DNA of 64,000 nucleotides. Origin: Akkermansia muciniphila. GTDB taxonomy: Bacteria > Verrucomicrobiota > Verrucomicrobiia > Verrucomicrobiales > Akkermansiaceae. The notes under the pieces were generated by a model that was given only the letters and a program-made list of their open reading frames with translations, was not told the origin of the DNA and ran no database searches. The stretch covers positions 247,959 through 311,958 of the forward strand of contig CANQLV010000002.1 in assembly GCA_947624785.1 (NCBI GenBank), given 5' to 3'. The translations under genes and the position numbers were made by a program. Positions 51,532-60,667 of this stretch are shown piece after piece; the stretch's first letter is position 1; each line of letters starts with the position of its first letter.

Positions 51532-51903
51532 ATGAACGGATTAGATCAATTTGTAACCTCTATTGTGGAGCAAACCATAGAATCCCTTCATGAACGTGGC
51601 TTGTTGATTTTGAATGAGTCCGAGGAAGAGAATGCCACTCGCATGTTCGACGGCAAAATATGGCTTACCCTTGAGGATCTGCGGAAACACCCTGCTTGTT
51701 TATGGGGTAGGAAAAAGGTTCGTAACCTGTTGCAGAACCATGAAATAGAAGACATTGGCACCAATCAACGCGAATACAGAATTTCCGCGATAAGCGTGTA
51801 CAGGTATTTGACCCAAAAGACATCCAAAACCAGGACGGACATGAACAAACCTCCCGCTAAGCGGAAACGTAACTCCGTCAGTACCCTTTCCAACTACCCA
51901 TAA
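51532..51903 (+). CDS. Small phage protein with a winged-helix-like segment
   Basis: A 123-residue protein. The middle (WLTLEDLRKHPACLWGRKKVRNLLQNHEIEDIG, positions about 43-75) reads like an excisionase/MerR-type DNA-binding helix-turn-helix, followed by YRISAISVYRYL. A basic disordered tail ends it. It may be an excisionase or early regulator, but the family is not certain. Confidence 0.6.
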   Translation: MNGLDQFVTSIVEQTIESLHERGLLILNESEEENATRMFDGKIWLTLEDLRKHPACLWGRKKVRNLLQNHEIEDIGTNQREYRISAISVYRYLTQKTSKTRTDMNKPPAKRKRNSVSTLSNYP

Positions 51904-51967
51904 CCAAAAAGGCCGGGGCCAGCAGGAACTGACGCCCGACCTGAATACAATCAAACAAGGAAATAAT

Positions 51968-52975
51968 ATGAGCCTATTACAAAACATCAAGCGCGGAGTG
52001 CAGCAGCGTCCGCAGCGAGTCATCATCTACGGGCCGGAAGGCGTGGGAAAATCCACGCTGGCGGCCGGGCTGCCCGCTCCTGTTCTGCTGGACACGGAAC
52101 AGGGATCTTCCCACATCGACGTTGCCCGGCTGGACTGCCGGAGCTATGAAGACGTGCTGAACGCCATCGAATCCCTGCGGACGGAACCGCATGATTTCAA
52201 AACCGTCATCATTGACTCCATCGACTGGTGCGAGCGATTCCTTCAAAATTCCTTCCTGAAGGAAGAAAACAAAAAGAAAAACGCGCATCATCGCTCCATT
52301 GAAGATTTGGGCTACGGCAAGGGATATAAGATGATCGAACCTGTGGCCATGGATCTCTTGTCACGCCTCAACGCGTTGATGAGCGCAGGAATGAATGTGG
52401 TGCTGGTGGGACACTCCCGCCGCGTCAAATTTGAAATGCCGGAAACAGCCAGCGCCTACGACAAACACGAACTGAACCTCTCCAAATTTGTCGCGCCGCT
52501 GGTCAAGGAATGGGCTGACGCCATGCTCTTCTGCAACTTCGTCGTAACGGTCCAGGACGGCAAGGGACATGGAGGAAACCAACGCATGGTCTACACCTCT
52601 CCTTCCGCCCCGTGGGAAGCCAAAAACCGGCACGGGATGCCCGCGGTGATGGCGATGGACGCCGGGGAAATCTCCCGCCTGCTGTTTGGAGAGGGCTGCG
52701 GACCTGCCAATGCTTCGGCGAATGATGCCCCTGCGGCAAACAATGGACAGGAGCCGCCTCCGGACGCATCCGCGGGAGACCGTCAGGCGGATGCCCTGGC
52801 CGCGGTGATTGACCACGCAAAAGACGCCCTCGCCTTCATGATCAGCCGCGGAATCATTACTGCCGGACAAGGGCTGGAAGAAGTCCCGGCGGAATATGCC
52901 GCCCGGATTTTGAAAACTCCCGCCCGGTTCAATAACTCCGTAAAAGAATTCATGGAAGGAGGGGCGTGCCAATGA
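51968..52975 (+). CDS. Sak4-like RecA-fold ATPase (phage recombination)
   Basis: A 335-residue protein with Walker A YGPEGVGKST near residue 21, Walker B VIIDSIDW, and sensor segments NVVLVGHSRR. This is the RecA-core layout of phage Sak4-type single-strand annealing or recombination ATPases. The C-terminal 90 residues are Ala/Pro-rich then helical. It opens the recombination block; its stop overlaps the nuclease start (ATGA), so the two are coupled. Confidence 0.83.
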   Translation: MSLLQNIKRGVQQRPQRVIIYGPEGVGKSTLAAGLPAPVLLDTEQGSSHIDVARLDCRSYEDVLNAIESLRTEPHDFKTVIIDSIDWCERFLQNSFLKEENKKKNAHHRSIEDLGYGKGYKMIEPVAMDLLSRLNALMSAGMNVVLVGHSRRVKFEMPETASAYDKHELNLSKFVAPLVKEWADAMLFCNFVVTVQDGKGHGGNQRMVYTSPSAPWEAKNRHGMPAVMAMDAGEISRLLFGEGCGPANASANDAPAANNGQEPPPDASAGDRQADALAAVIDHAKDALAFMISRGIITAGQGLEEVPAEYAARILKTPARFNNSVKEFMEGGACQ

Positions 52976-54135
52976 AACCCGTCACCTGCATCAACGTCGC
53001 CCGCGAAACCGGGCATGCCGTCCTCTCCCTGGACGGAGCGGAATACGCCGTCAGCCTGGACGACCTGCAAAAAATCCTCGCTGACATTGCCGGGCCCCGT
53101 CCGGCCCCGGCCACGGAACTATTGAAGCCGTCCCTGCTCCCCAAGCTGGCGCAATGCCCCTGCTACGTCTCCTCCCCCGACGCGGGGGAAGCGGCCCGGC
53201 GGGGAACCCGGATGGACGACGCCTTCCGGGCCCTGCTCATGGGCGTGGACGAATTCAGGGCGTGTGAACACCTGAAAGCCGATGAAAAAGAATCCATCCT
53301 CTGGGCGGTGAAAACGGTCCGGACGCTCTGCTCCGGGGAAGAAGTCATTGCCGACAAAAACCGCTGCGCCTTCCCGCAATGGCACCCCCGCGTGACAGGC
53401 GGGGAAGCGGACTGCCTCTGCCCCGCGCTGGGCAAGCTCTTCGACCTCAAAAGCGGCCAAATCCGCAACTACTGGGAACAGCAGGCCTCTTACGCGAAAT
53501 CCTTCATGGAACGGGAATTCCTGGATGAAATCACCTGCCACCTCCTCTTCTGCGACCAGCAGCAAATTGTCACCCGGAAATTCACCTACCGGGAAGCAAT
53601 CTCCATCGTCAACGACGTGGTGGACTCCGTGGATCGCGGCGGTGGGCCGCGCCTCTGCGACTACTGCGGCTGGTGCGCCTCGCAGGACACCTGTCCGCTG
53701 CGGAACCGGGCGGCGCAGGAAATGCTGTCCCTGGCGGAAGCCGGAACGCTGGAAGCGAGCTTCGCCGAAATCGCGGAAAACCCTTCCAGGCTGGCGGAAT
53801 TCGTCACCAAGGCCGGAATCCTGGAATCCTATGCCAAAAAAGGAAAAGAAAAAATCCTCGACTACCTCAACAACGGAACGGAAGTCCCCGGATTCAGGCG
53901 CGTCTCCCGGAAAGGCACAGACACCGTCGCACCGGAAGACGTCGCCAAATACGCCACCTGGATTGGCGTGCCGAAACTCCTGAAATCCTATGGCCCGCTC
54001 AAGGCGGACGTCTTCCGCGCCCTGTTCGCGGAAGCCCTGCCGGAACAACAATTCCCGGAAGAACTGGTCAGGACGGGGGCCGGATCCTCCTACGTCAAAA
54101 AAATCTCCGTCTCCAAAACCACAACCAACAAATAA
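52972..54135 (+). CDS. PD-(D/E)XK nuclease with Cys cluster (RecB/DUF2800-like)
   Basis: A 387-residue protein. The nuclease core shows GGEADCLCP, then LFDLKSGQ (the D-x-K of the PD-(D/E)XK fold), then an AYAKSF helix in the usual position. A Cys cluster (CDYCGWCASQDTC) downstream, with an earlier Cys pair (CPCY), suggests an iron-sulfur cluster as in AddB/Cas4. It probably resects phage DNA ends for the Sak4-like protein. Confidence 0.8.
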   Translation: MKPVTCINVARETGHAVLSLDGAEYAVSLDDLQKILADIAGPRPAPATELLKPSLLPKLAQCPCYVSSPDAGEAARRGTRMDDAFRALLMGVDEFRACEHLKADEKESILWAVKTVRTLCSGEEVIADKNRCAFPQWHPRVTGGEADCLCPALGKLFDLKSGQIRNYWEQQASYAKSFMEREFLDEITCHLLFCDQQQIVTRKFTYREAISIVNDVVDSVDRGGGPRLCDYCGWCASQDTCPLRNRAAQEMLSLAEAGTLEASFAEIAENPSRLAEFVTKAGILESYAKKGKEKILDYLNNGTEVPGFRRVSRKGTDTVAPEDVAKYATWIGVPKLLKSYGPLKADVFRALFAEALPEQQFPEELVRTGAGSSYVKKISVSKTTTNK

Positions 54136-54140
54136 CCATT

Positions 54141-54692
54141 ATGTTCAGTTATATTTCAGAAGGCGAGCCCGGCGAATACGGATTCCTCCCCGCGGGCGTC
54201 TACGAAGGAAAAATCGTCAAGATGGAAGAAGGAATTTCCCAGGGAGCCAAAACGCGGGGATGCCCGCAGCTGGCTGTCCACATCAGGGCCTTTGGCCCTG
54301 AAGGGGCGGCGACGGTGCGTCACTACCTGACCGCCTCGAAAGACCTGGCCTGGAAAATCGACCTGTTCGTCAAAAACGTAACCGGGAAGGTATTTGAGGC
54401 AGGCCAGCAGGTCATCATCAACCCGGCGGAATACCTCGGCAAGCCCTGCTACGTCCGGCTCAGCGTCAAACGGGGAGACAAGCCCAGGGCGGACGGGAGT
54501 TATCCCGAATTCAGCAACTGCGAAGACGTGCTCGGGCCGGACGAAGCCCGGGCCATCATGGCGGCGCAGGACAGGGTAGCGGCGGGGCGCGGCAGCGCGT
54601 CCCTGCCTCCGCGCCCGGCGGACTTGCCGGCCAACAACCACATGAGCGCCACGGCGGGACCGCCGGCGGAAGAAGACGAAATCCCCTTCTAA
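54141..54692 (+). CDS. DUF669/SSB-like single-strand DNA-binding protein
   Basis: A 183-residue protein with an OB-like beta-rich start (YGFLPAGVYEGKIVKMEEG), a middle LTASKDLAWKIDLFVKN segment as in DUF669 phage proteins, and a Pro/Ala linker ending in the acidic tip EEDEIPF. This tail mimics the DDDIPF tip of SSB that recruits repair proteins. It lies between the nuclease and RusA, where phages often place an SSB. Confidence 0.75.
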   Translation: MFSYISEGEPGEYGFLPAGVYEGKIVKMEEGISQGAKTRGCPQLAVHIRAFGPEGAATVRHYLTASKDLAWKIDLFVKNVTGKVFEAGQQVIINPAEYLGKPCYVRLSVKRGDKPRADGSYPEFSNCEDVLGPDEARAIMAAQDRVAAGRGSASLPPRPADLPANNHMSATAGPPAEEDEIPF

Positions 54693-54701
54693 TCAACAAT
54701 G

Positions 54702-55001
54702 ATGAGCGCGCGAACGGAACACGAAAAAGAAACCATCCTGGAAGCCGTCCGCATGGCCTTTGATGAATTCGACGACTACGAAGACATCAGGCGCCAGGCG
54801 GCGGAAGACGAATCCGATTTCAGCCTCTCCATCAGTGTCAAAATCCCTGACGGGGAACAGAAAGTCTGTGTGAAAGTGTCAGGCTCCATCAAAAAAACAG
54901 CTGTGGCGAATGCCTGGTTTGAGGACGACGGCCAGCTGAAGCTGGACTTCGACGCCGAATCCCAGGCCCGGGAAATAGAAAGGAATTCGAAAGCGTCATG
55001 A
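54702..55001 (+). CDS. Small acidic phage protein, unknown function
   Basis: A 99-residue protein (an ATG one codon upstream is equally good). Acidic helices (FDEFDDYEDIRRQAAEDESD) precede a beta stretch (FSLSISVKIPDGEQKVCVKVSG). It resembles no family known to me. Its end overlaps the rusA start by four bases. Confidence 0.6.
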   Translation: MSARTEHEKETILEAVRMAFDEFDDYEDIRRQAAEDESDFSLSISVKIPDGEQKVCVKVSGSIKKTAVANAWFEDDGQLKLDFDAESQAREIERNSKAS

Positions 55002-55423
55002 ACAAGCCGATGACCATCATGCTGCCGATCGTTCCCCCGACGAAAACGCACCAGAACAAAAAAATCGTCCATATTGGGGAACACGCCAAACTGGCGGACA
55101 CGAAAGAATTGAAACTGGTCATCAGCGATTACCTGACTCTGCTGAAACCTTATCAACCGGCCCGGCCCCTGACGGGGCCGGTCTCCCTGAAACTGGCTTT
55201 CGTCTGGCCCTACCGCAAAAGCGAGCCGAAAAAAAACCGGATCGGGCTCATTCCGAAAACGACCAAACCGGACTGGGACAACCTGGCCAAAACCCTGCAG
55301 GATGTCATGACCCGGTTGAGATTTTGGGAAGATGACGCCCAGGTCTATTCCGCAAGCGTGGATAAATGGTGGGGTGAAAAGCCGCAAATAACAATCACCG
55401 TGCAGGAAGGATCAGAGCCATGA
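54998..55423 (+). CDS. rusA: RusA-family Holliday junction resolvase
   Basis: A 141-residue nuclease. The family centre reads TTKPDWDNLAKTLQDVMTRLRFWEDDAQV, with the Asp residues that bind Mg2+ (D-x-D near KPDWDN, then EDD). It resolves four-way junctions made by phage recombination or replication. Coupled to both neighbours by 4-base overlaps. Confidence 0.9.
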   Translation: MNKPMTIMLPIVPPTKTHQNKKIVHIGEHAKLADTKELKLVISDYLTLLKPYQPARPLTGPVSLKLAFVWPYRKSEPKKNRIGLIPKTTKPDWDNLAKTLQDVMTRLRFWEDDAQVYSASVDKWWGEKPQITITVQEGSEP

Positions 55424-55665
55424 AACGGAACCCTCACATCATCGTCCAGCAGGTCTGCCCCATGAAGAAAACCGACGATGGGAAATATGAAGTTCAGGCC
55501 GCGATTGTGCACCACAAAGGGATTATCGCCCGCTATCGCATGGAGTACCCCACGAAACGGCATGCCCGGTGGGCGCAGCACCTTATTTGCACGGTGAAAA
55601 ATGTTTCACGCCTCCGTTGTTCTGATGAACTTAAAGCCTTGATTGAGAAAGGAACCATACGATGA
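55420..55665 (+). CDS. Small phage protein, unknown function
   Basis: An 81-residue protein that starts inside the rusA stop. It has a beta-rich core (GKYEVQAAIVHHKGIIARYRMEY) and a basic helical end. No family recognised. Confidence 0.6.
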   Translation: MKRNPHIIVQQVCPMKKTDDGKYEVQAAIVHHKGIIARYRMEYPTKRHARWAQHLICTVKNVSRLRCSDELKALIEKGTIR

Positions 55666-56006
55666 AAAAATTTCAATGCCCACTGTGCGGAACAGTCTTG
55701 CAATTTTTCCATGAACTTAAATTTGGAGGGCTGGGCCGTGTCGGATGTTCATCCTGCGAATGGGTAACTTTTTTAGCGTCGCCGCCTCAGGCTTGGAAGG
55801 CCGCCGAAAAATATATTTCTGGATTTCCTCCCATCATGAGGGTTTGGCCTGGCGACATACTGCAATTAGCGGAGTTGGAGGGGCTTGCTGTGGTTGTATC
55901 AGTAGATAGGGATAACGGAAAAATCTATACTGACAAAGGCTGTTGTTATATTCCTGACATTATCAAGTGGCCCTGGGAACTTGGACAGAAAGGAGGGGAG
56001 GCATGA
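55662..56006 (+). CDS. Small phage zinc-ribbon protein
   Basis: A 114-residue protein. CPLCG at 6-10 and CSSCEW at about 30-35 form a zinc ribbon. The rest is a beta-rich domain (GDILQLAELEGLAVVVSVD). It could bind nucleic acid or a polymerase; nothing further is visible. Overlaps both neighbours by 4 bases. Confidence 0.6.
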   Translation: MKKFQCPLCGTVLQFFHELKFGGLGRVGCSSCEWVTFLASPPQAWKAAEKYISGFPPIMRVWPGDILQLAELEGLAVVVSVDRDNGKIYTDKGCCYIPDIIKWPWELGQKGGEA

Positions 56007-56269
56007 AGATCATGCCCTTGACGCCATGCCAAAAGGCGCGCGTCGCCTATTGGAAGGCATACAAAAGACTTGCGGAATTCCGCCGGGAGTATGCCGACTA
56101 TGAGTGCTTGTGTTATATGCCGTGGAGGCACGAGCTGCGCAGCGCGCCCCTGACCGGGAAAAAATATCATCTTGGAGAGCTGGCGCTCGCCGCAAAGCAT
56201 GCTCATTTGATTTTGGATGCTTGGGAAAAGAGGCAAATCCTTAGGAAAGGAAGCCGGCAAGAAGATTGA
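56003..56269 (+). CDS. Small helical phage protein, unknown function
   Basis: An 88-residue, mostly helical basic protein from the ATG at 56003 (overlapping the preceding stop). It has two Cys residues (YECLCYMPW) but no motif. Function unknown. Confidence 0.55.
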   Translation: MKIMPLTPCQKARVAYWKAYKRLAEFRREYADYECLCYMPWRHELRSAPLTGKKYHLGELALAAKHAHLILDAWEKRQILRKGSRQED

Positions 56270-56313
56270 ATCCTGTGGATGAACTACACCCTCCAACTGA
56301 CGCTTTTTTAATT

Positions 56314-57078
56314 ATGGAATTCATCAATATCCCAACAGCCTTGTTTTCCAGCCCCGAATATATCGGGGCGGAACCCATACAGCGCGCCACCTGGATCTCT
56401 CTGCTTGCCTGGAGCTGCGAACAGGAAAACGGCGGCATCATTGAGGGCTGCCGCTCCTGGGGCATGCGCCGCTGGATGCAGACCTGCGGCGTGACGGATC
56501 AGGAAATCAGCGTGGAAAACGAACTCTACCACTTTGACGGCGACAATCTCGTCGTATTCGGCTATCCGCATGAAATTCAGGCAAGCGTGCAAACGCGCCG
56601 GAAGACCGCCCGTGAAAATGGAAAACTTGGGGGGAGACCCAGGAAAACCGACATTGGAACCAGTGTAGGAACCGAAAAGGAAACCCACGAAAAACCAACG
56701 TCAGTTATTTCCGAAAACCCAGAAGAAACCCAGTCGGTTTTTTTTAATAACCCAGACATAACCCATGAAGAAACCGTAAGGAAGGAAGGAAGAAAGGAAG
56801 GAATTCACCCCCTTACCCCCTCTCCATGCACCGTGGAGGAAGTCGAAGCTCATTTGCAGGCCGCGGCTTTTGCGGGGCGTGTGCGTTTGGTTCCCGACCA
56901 GATACCGGACTGCGCCACGGCCTACTGGGGAAGCAGGGACGCCGTCAACTGGACCCGCAACGGCATCCCCGTGACCAAATGGCAATCCGACGCCATCAGC
57001 TTCGCCACCAGCTACGCCCTCAACCATCCGCCGCCTCCTGAAAACGGAGACCCCTATTCGAACCTTCAGGAACTCTAA
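56314..57078 (+). CDS. Phage replication initiator-like protein
   Basis: A protein of about 254 residues before dnaB. The N-terminal 100 residues (MEFINIPTALFSSPEY, ATWISLLAWSCEQENGG) read like the winged-helix domain of phage replication-initiator or helicase-loader proteins, followed by QTRRKTARENGKLGGRPRK. A GA-rich stretch in the middle (56774-56800) encodes repeated Arg-Lys-Glu-Gly. A TTG at 56266 overlapping the previous stop would add 16 residues. Role inferred from position and the N-domain. Confidence 0.68.
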   Translation: MEFINIPTALFSSPEYIGAEPIQRATWISLLAWSCEQENGGIIEGCRSWGMRRWMQTCGVTDQEISVENELYHFDGDNLVVFGYPHEIQASVQTRRKTARENGKLGGRPRKTDIGTSVGTEKETHEKPTSVISENPEETQSVFFNNPDITHEETVRKEGRKEGIHPLTPSPCTVEEVEAHLQAAAFAGRVRLVPDQIPDCATAYWGSRDAVNWTRNGIPVTKWQSDAISFATSYALNHPPPPENGDPYSNLQEL

Positions 57079-57098
57079 CCCCCAACAACTTCAATAAC

Positions 57099-58448
57099 AT
57101 GATCGACTCGCAGACACTCATTGACGCTGAAAAGCTGGTGCTCTCCCAGGCAATGGACGGCGCCCAGGCATTGGCGAACCTCCGGGACAAGGGCATCAGC
57201 CGCCAGACATTCAGCCTCCCGGCGCACCAGCAAATCTGGACGGCTCTGGAAACCGTCGCCGGCACGGGAGGAACCGTGGACGCCCTCACCGTCATCGCCC
57301 GCCTTGAAGCCCAGGGCCAGCTTGACGCCGTGGGAGGACACGCCGGAGTCGTGGAAACGGCCACCTACGGAGCCCTTGCCCGGTACAAAACCGCCGCCGC
57401 CCTGGAAATGGTCACGGAAGCCGCCAAAAAACATGCGCTGCTCGCGTTTGCCTCCCGGATGGCGGAAGCTGCCGGCGATCAGCTCAAAAGCGCGGAAGAA
57501 GCCCTTGATGAAGCCGAGCGCGGCATGTCCGCCCTGCGGGACCGGTGCGGCGTCCGCCAGACCGAAACCATCCGCGGGGCCGTGGGAGCCATCATTGAAA
57601 ACCTGCAATGGCGCATGAACAACCCCGGAGCCATCAAAGGGATCTCCTCCGGATACCGCCGCCTGGACCTGACCCTGGACGGCCTGCAGCCCGGCGCCAT
57701 GATCGTGCTTGCCGCCCGGCCCGGAGTCGGAAAAACCGCCGCCCTGGTCAACATCCTCACCAACATCTGCCTTGAGGGAACCCCCGTGGGCATGTTCAGC
57801 CTGGAAATGCCGAAATCCCAGCTCCTGGAACGTGTCCTCTACGGCATGGCCGGCATTAACTCCGACGACATCCGCCGCGGCAAGCCGATGACGATCGGAC
57901 AGCAACAGCATTTCACGGCCGCCGTCAGGAAAATCACGGCCGCTCCGCTGCACATCGACGACGAAAGCTCCCTCACCATTGACAGCATCAGAGCCCGCGG
58001 CCGCCGGATGGTCCGGGAACACGGCGTCAAATGCATCGGCGTGGACTACCTGCAGCTGGTGCGCTCCACGACCCAGCAGGCCCGGGGAAGCCGGGAACGG
58101 GAAGTCTCGGAAATCTCCGCCGGCCTCAAATCCCTGGCCAAGGAACTCAATATTCCCGTCCTGGTGCTGGCCCAGCTCAACCGCGACGTGGAAAAAAGAG
58201 CCGGGAACGCCCAGGGCAAACCGGTCGTTTCCGACCTGCGCGACTCCGGCTCCATTGAGCAGGACGCCGACCAGATCATCATGATCCACCGCCCCTACAT
58301 GTACAAGCCCGACAAGCACGACCCCACGGAAGCGCAGTGGATCATCGGCAAAAACCGCTTCGGACGGCTGGGGCGTATTCAATTCCGCTGGACCGCGGAA
58401 CTCACAAAATACGAGGAAGAACAGAATTATCCCGTCACCAACAAATGA
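57099..58448 (+). CDS. dnaB: Replicative DNA helicase, DnaB type
   Basis: A 449-residue hexameric helicase. The N-terminal domain (EKLVLSQAMDGAQALANL, GISRQTFSLPAHQ) is followed by the RecA-like motor with Walker A ARPGVGKT, then VGMFSLEMPK, VDYLQLVR and LAQLNRDVEKR, and the end QDADQIIMIHRP. Full length. It should replicate the phage together with the upstream protein, and differs from the host copy in being in a phage operon. Confidence 0.95.
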   Translation: MIDSQTLIDAEKLVLSQAMDGAQALANLRDKGISRQTFSLPAHQQIWTALETVAGTGGTVDALTVIARLEAQGQLDAVGGHAGVVETATYGALARYKTAAALEMVTEAAKKHALLAFASRMAEAAGDQLKSAEEALDEAERGMSALRDRCGVRQTETIRGAVGAIIENLQWRMNNPGAIKGISSGYRRLDLTLDGLQPGAMIVLAARPGVGKTAALVNILTNICLEGTPVGMFSLEMPKSQLLERVLYGMAGINSDDIRRGKPMTIGQQQHFTAAVRKITAAPLHIDDESSLTIDSIRARGRRMVREHGVKCIGVDYLQLVRSTTQQARGSREREVSEISAGLKSLAKELNIPVLVLAQLNRDVEKRAGNAQGKPVVSDLRDSGSIEQDADQIIMIHRPYMYKPDKHDPTEAQWIIGKNRFGRLGRIQFRWTAELTKYEEEQNYPVTNK

Positions 58449-58744
58449 GACCCCCCAAACCATCCCTGCGAAAAAACAAGCCGACGCGGCGAGGAAAGCC
58501 CGGATCCTACAAACTGCGCTTAACGCTTCTGGTGGATCCCAGAAAGAAAGGCAAACTTGTCGAGCTGGGACTTGGTACTAACGACAGACAGGAAGCCGAA
58601 GAACGCGCCAACAGCATTATCAATGCTCTGGAATCCGCCGGACTCTACCGTCTTCCCGCCGTCCGCATTCTGGAACATCACGTAGCCCAATTTGGCAAGA
58701 TTGAACCTCCCCCCTTTGAACATCCAGAATTGCCTCTATGGTAA
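58445..58744 (+). CDS. Small protein resembling an integrase arm-binding domain
   Basis: A 99-residue basic protein whose ATG overlaps the dnaB stop. The middle (GSYKLRLTLLVDPRKKGKLVELGLGTNDRQEAEERANSII) has the strands-then-helix pattern of integrase N-terminal arm-binding domains, but no catalytic domain follows. It may bind DNA. The last two codons overlap the MuF-ART gene. Confidence 0.55.
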   Translation: MRPPKPSLRKNKPTRRGKPGSYKLRLTLLVDPRKKGKLVELGLGTNDRQEAEERANSIINALESAGLYRLPAVRILEHHVAQFGKIEPPPFEHPELPLW

Positions 58745-60333
58745 CACCCCTGGAAAAATTCCTGGCAAAACATCCCACACCCTCCGGCATGGATTCAAAG
58801 GAATGGGCTGCTCTGAACGCTGCCATGAAGGAAAACAAGTTTTTCTCTTCCAAGGTGGAGAATATCAGATTGCTGGAACGGCTGCACAGGTTGATTAAGA
58901 ATTATCTGACAGGAGAAAAGGAGACTTTACCCAATGGGGAAACGGTTATCAAGGTAGGAAGCGCCGCGGACTTTTCCAACCAGGCACTTCAATGGCTCCA
59001 AACCGAGGGGCTTGTTCCACCGGACGCCGAAGGCCCGAAGTATCACAACGATATTAAAAACATCGGTGCTCTGGCCCGTCTGAAGCTCATTTTCAAGACC
59101 AACGTCCGGCAAAGCATTGGGGCTGCTCAATGGGAGGCATCCATGAAACCAGCCAATCTCAAAGCATGGCCTGCTTTCCGGTTCATCCGCTTTCCGGGAG
59201 CCAAGACAAAGCGGCTTGTTCATGTCGTCAACGAAGATGCTGTCCGGCTTAAAACCGACTTTACTTTTTGGGCAGACGAAATGAACGCCGCCAGCCTCGG
59301 GGGCTTTGAGGTCCCCTGGCCGCCGTTCGGCTTCAACTCCTACATGGATCAGGAGCCTGTTTCCCGGGAAGAATGCGAACGGCTGGGACTACTCAAACCC
59401 GGGGAGCCGTTGAAGCGTCCAAGGGGTGCGGAGCGCTTCGGGATTGACCTGATTGAACGGTACGGGTACGGCAAGAAGGCCAGTACGGCGAAGTTGCCGG
59501 AGGAACTGAAGGCCAAATTGAAAAAGGTCTATGAAGACCGCTGGGGAGTCAAACAGGACAAATCTGATGAGGTTGTCTTTCCCTCACAGGAAGTGGCGAA
59601 AAAGGCCAGGGAAACGGCGGAGAAAGTCATCAAGGTTCCCTCTGCTCCCATTCCTGCGCCAGTCTCAGCCGTCACGCACACGGTCAGCCTGGGAGATGTC
59701 CCCAAGGTGAAGATGCCTGCCCCGTTGACGGATAAGGAAGCTGATGACCTTTTGCGAAGCGTTACCGGGGAAGTGTGGGCAAAGGCATCCAGACTGGAAA
59801 AGAACGCTTTGTTTTCCTACACCGGAAATGGATATGCCCGCATCAACAACGATTTGAGGAAGGGGAAGTCCAACGCCAAGGCGAAACAGATCGCCAAAGT
59901 CATTGACAGATGCAAAGTGCCTCAAGACATGGTTGTTTTCCGTGGCTGTGGGGTTTACAAGGAATTGAAAGACGCTTTGAACTGGAAAGGAGAAGAAATA
60001 ACAGACGAGCTGGTTGATATGCTCAATCTCTCCGTAGTGGGAAACCCTCTCAAAGACGAAGGTTTCATGTCTGCTGCCGTAGCGGAGGGGAAAGGATTCA
60101 TGAACCGTCCCGTGTTGTTCAGAATTCTCCTGAAGAAGAAAACCCGTGCCATTTATGCAGAGCCCTTTTCCAGATTCGGGGCAGGGGCCGGTAAGGACTG
60201 GGACGGCCTTAGCCCGCAAACCTATTTTAGCAGTGAAGATGAAATCATCATCCAGAAGGGAGGAACCCTCAAATTTCTCCAATTCCATAATCAGAACGGG
60301 AAATTGATCATTGACTGTGAATTGATACAATAA
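58738..60333 (+). CDS. MuF-type phage head protein fused to an ADP-ribosyltransferase
   Basis: A 531-residue two-part protein. Residues about 1-230 look like the MuF/SPP1-gp7 minor head family: FFSSKVENIRLLERLHRLI, then LARLKLIFKTNVRQSIGAAQWE, then HVVNEDAVRLKTDFTFWADEM and REECERLGLL. After a charged linker, residues about 330-531 form an ADP-ribosylating exotoxin domain with Arg402 (VVFRGCG), Ser445 (EGFMSAAVAEG) and the ExE pair Glu500-Glu502 (SSEDEIII). It is probably packaged in the head and delivered as an effector; the target is unknown. It lies before the terminase genes. Confidence 0.82.
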   Translation: MVTPLEKFLAKHPTPSGMDSKEWAALNAAMKENKFFSSKVENIRLLERLHRLIKNYLTGEKETLPNGETVIKVGSAADFSNQALQWLQTEGLVPPDAEGPKYHNDIKNIGALARLKLIFKTNVRQSIGAAQWEASMKPANLKAWPAFRFIRFPGAKTKRLVHVVNEDAVRLKTDFTFWADEMNAASLGGFEVPWPPFGFNSYMDQEPVSREECERLGLLKPGEPLKRPRGAERFGIDLIERYGYGKKASTAKLPEELKAKLKKVYEDRWGVKQDKSDEVVFPSQEVAKKARETAEKVIKVPSAPIPAPVSAVTHTVSLGDVPKVKMPAPLTDKEADDLLRSVTGEVWAKASRLEKNALFSYTGNGYARINNDLRKGKSNAKAKQIAKVIDRCKVPQDMVVFRGCGVYKELKDALNWKGEEITDELVDMLNLSVVGNPLKDEGFMSAAVAEGKGFMNRPVLFRILLKKKTRAIYAEPFSRFGAGAGKDWDGLSPQTYFSSEDEIIIQKGGTLKFLQFHNQNGKLIIDCELIQ

Positions 60334-60337
60334 TGAT

Positions 60338-60667
60338 ATGAAAGAAGAAACATCACCAGCGCACAAGAGAATTTGGGAGTCTGATTTCAAAGGATGCAAA
60401 ACATCCCACCCTCTCCTGATGAAATGCCTTTTGTGCTCCAAGAAGAAGCTCAACCCGGGTAGTATGGAATGTAGCGCTTATGAGCGTAAACCTGATAGTA
60501 TCCTCTACGATAACGCGGACTGCCCCAGCTTTGAACGCTGTATTGACGCGGAAGGGCTGCGCTGGATTGAAGGATATGTGAAACTCTCCGGAAAGGCGTA
60601 CGTTCCCCGCCAGGACGATATACCTCCGGCAGGGTGGGAAAAAATCAACAAGGAGTATGCGAAATGA
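60338..60667 (+). CDS. Cys-rich protein next to the MuF-ART gene, possible partner
   Basis: A 109-residue protein 4 bases downstream of the ART gene. CLLC, a Cys 14 residues later and CPSFERC give about six Cys in the middle, as in a zinc finger (MKCLLCSKKKLNPGSMECSAY, then DNADCPSF). The end is helical with a Trp. Small Cys-rich proteins of this kind lie beside MuF-type genes in other prophages as far as I recall. It may be an immunity or assembly partner; this is inferred from position. Confidence 0.6.
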   Translation: MKEETSPAHKRIWESDFKGCKTSHPLLMKCLLCSKKKLNPGSMECSAYERKPDSILYDNADCPSFERCIDAEGLRWIEGYVKLSGKAYVPRQDDIPPAGWEKINKEYAK

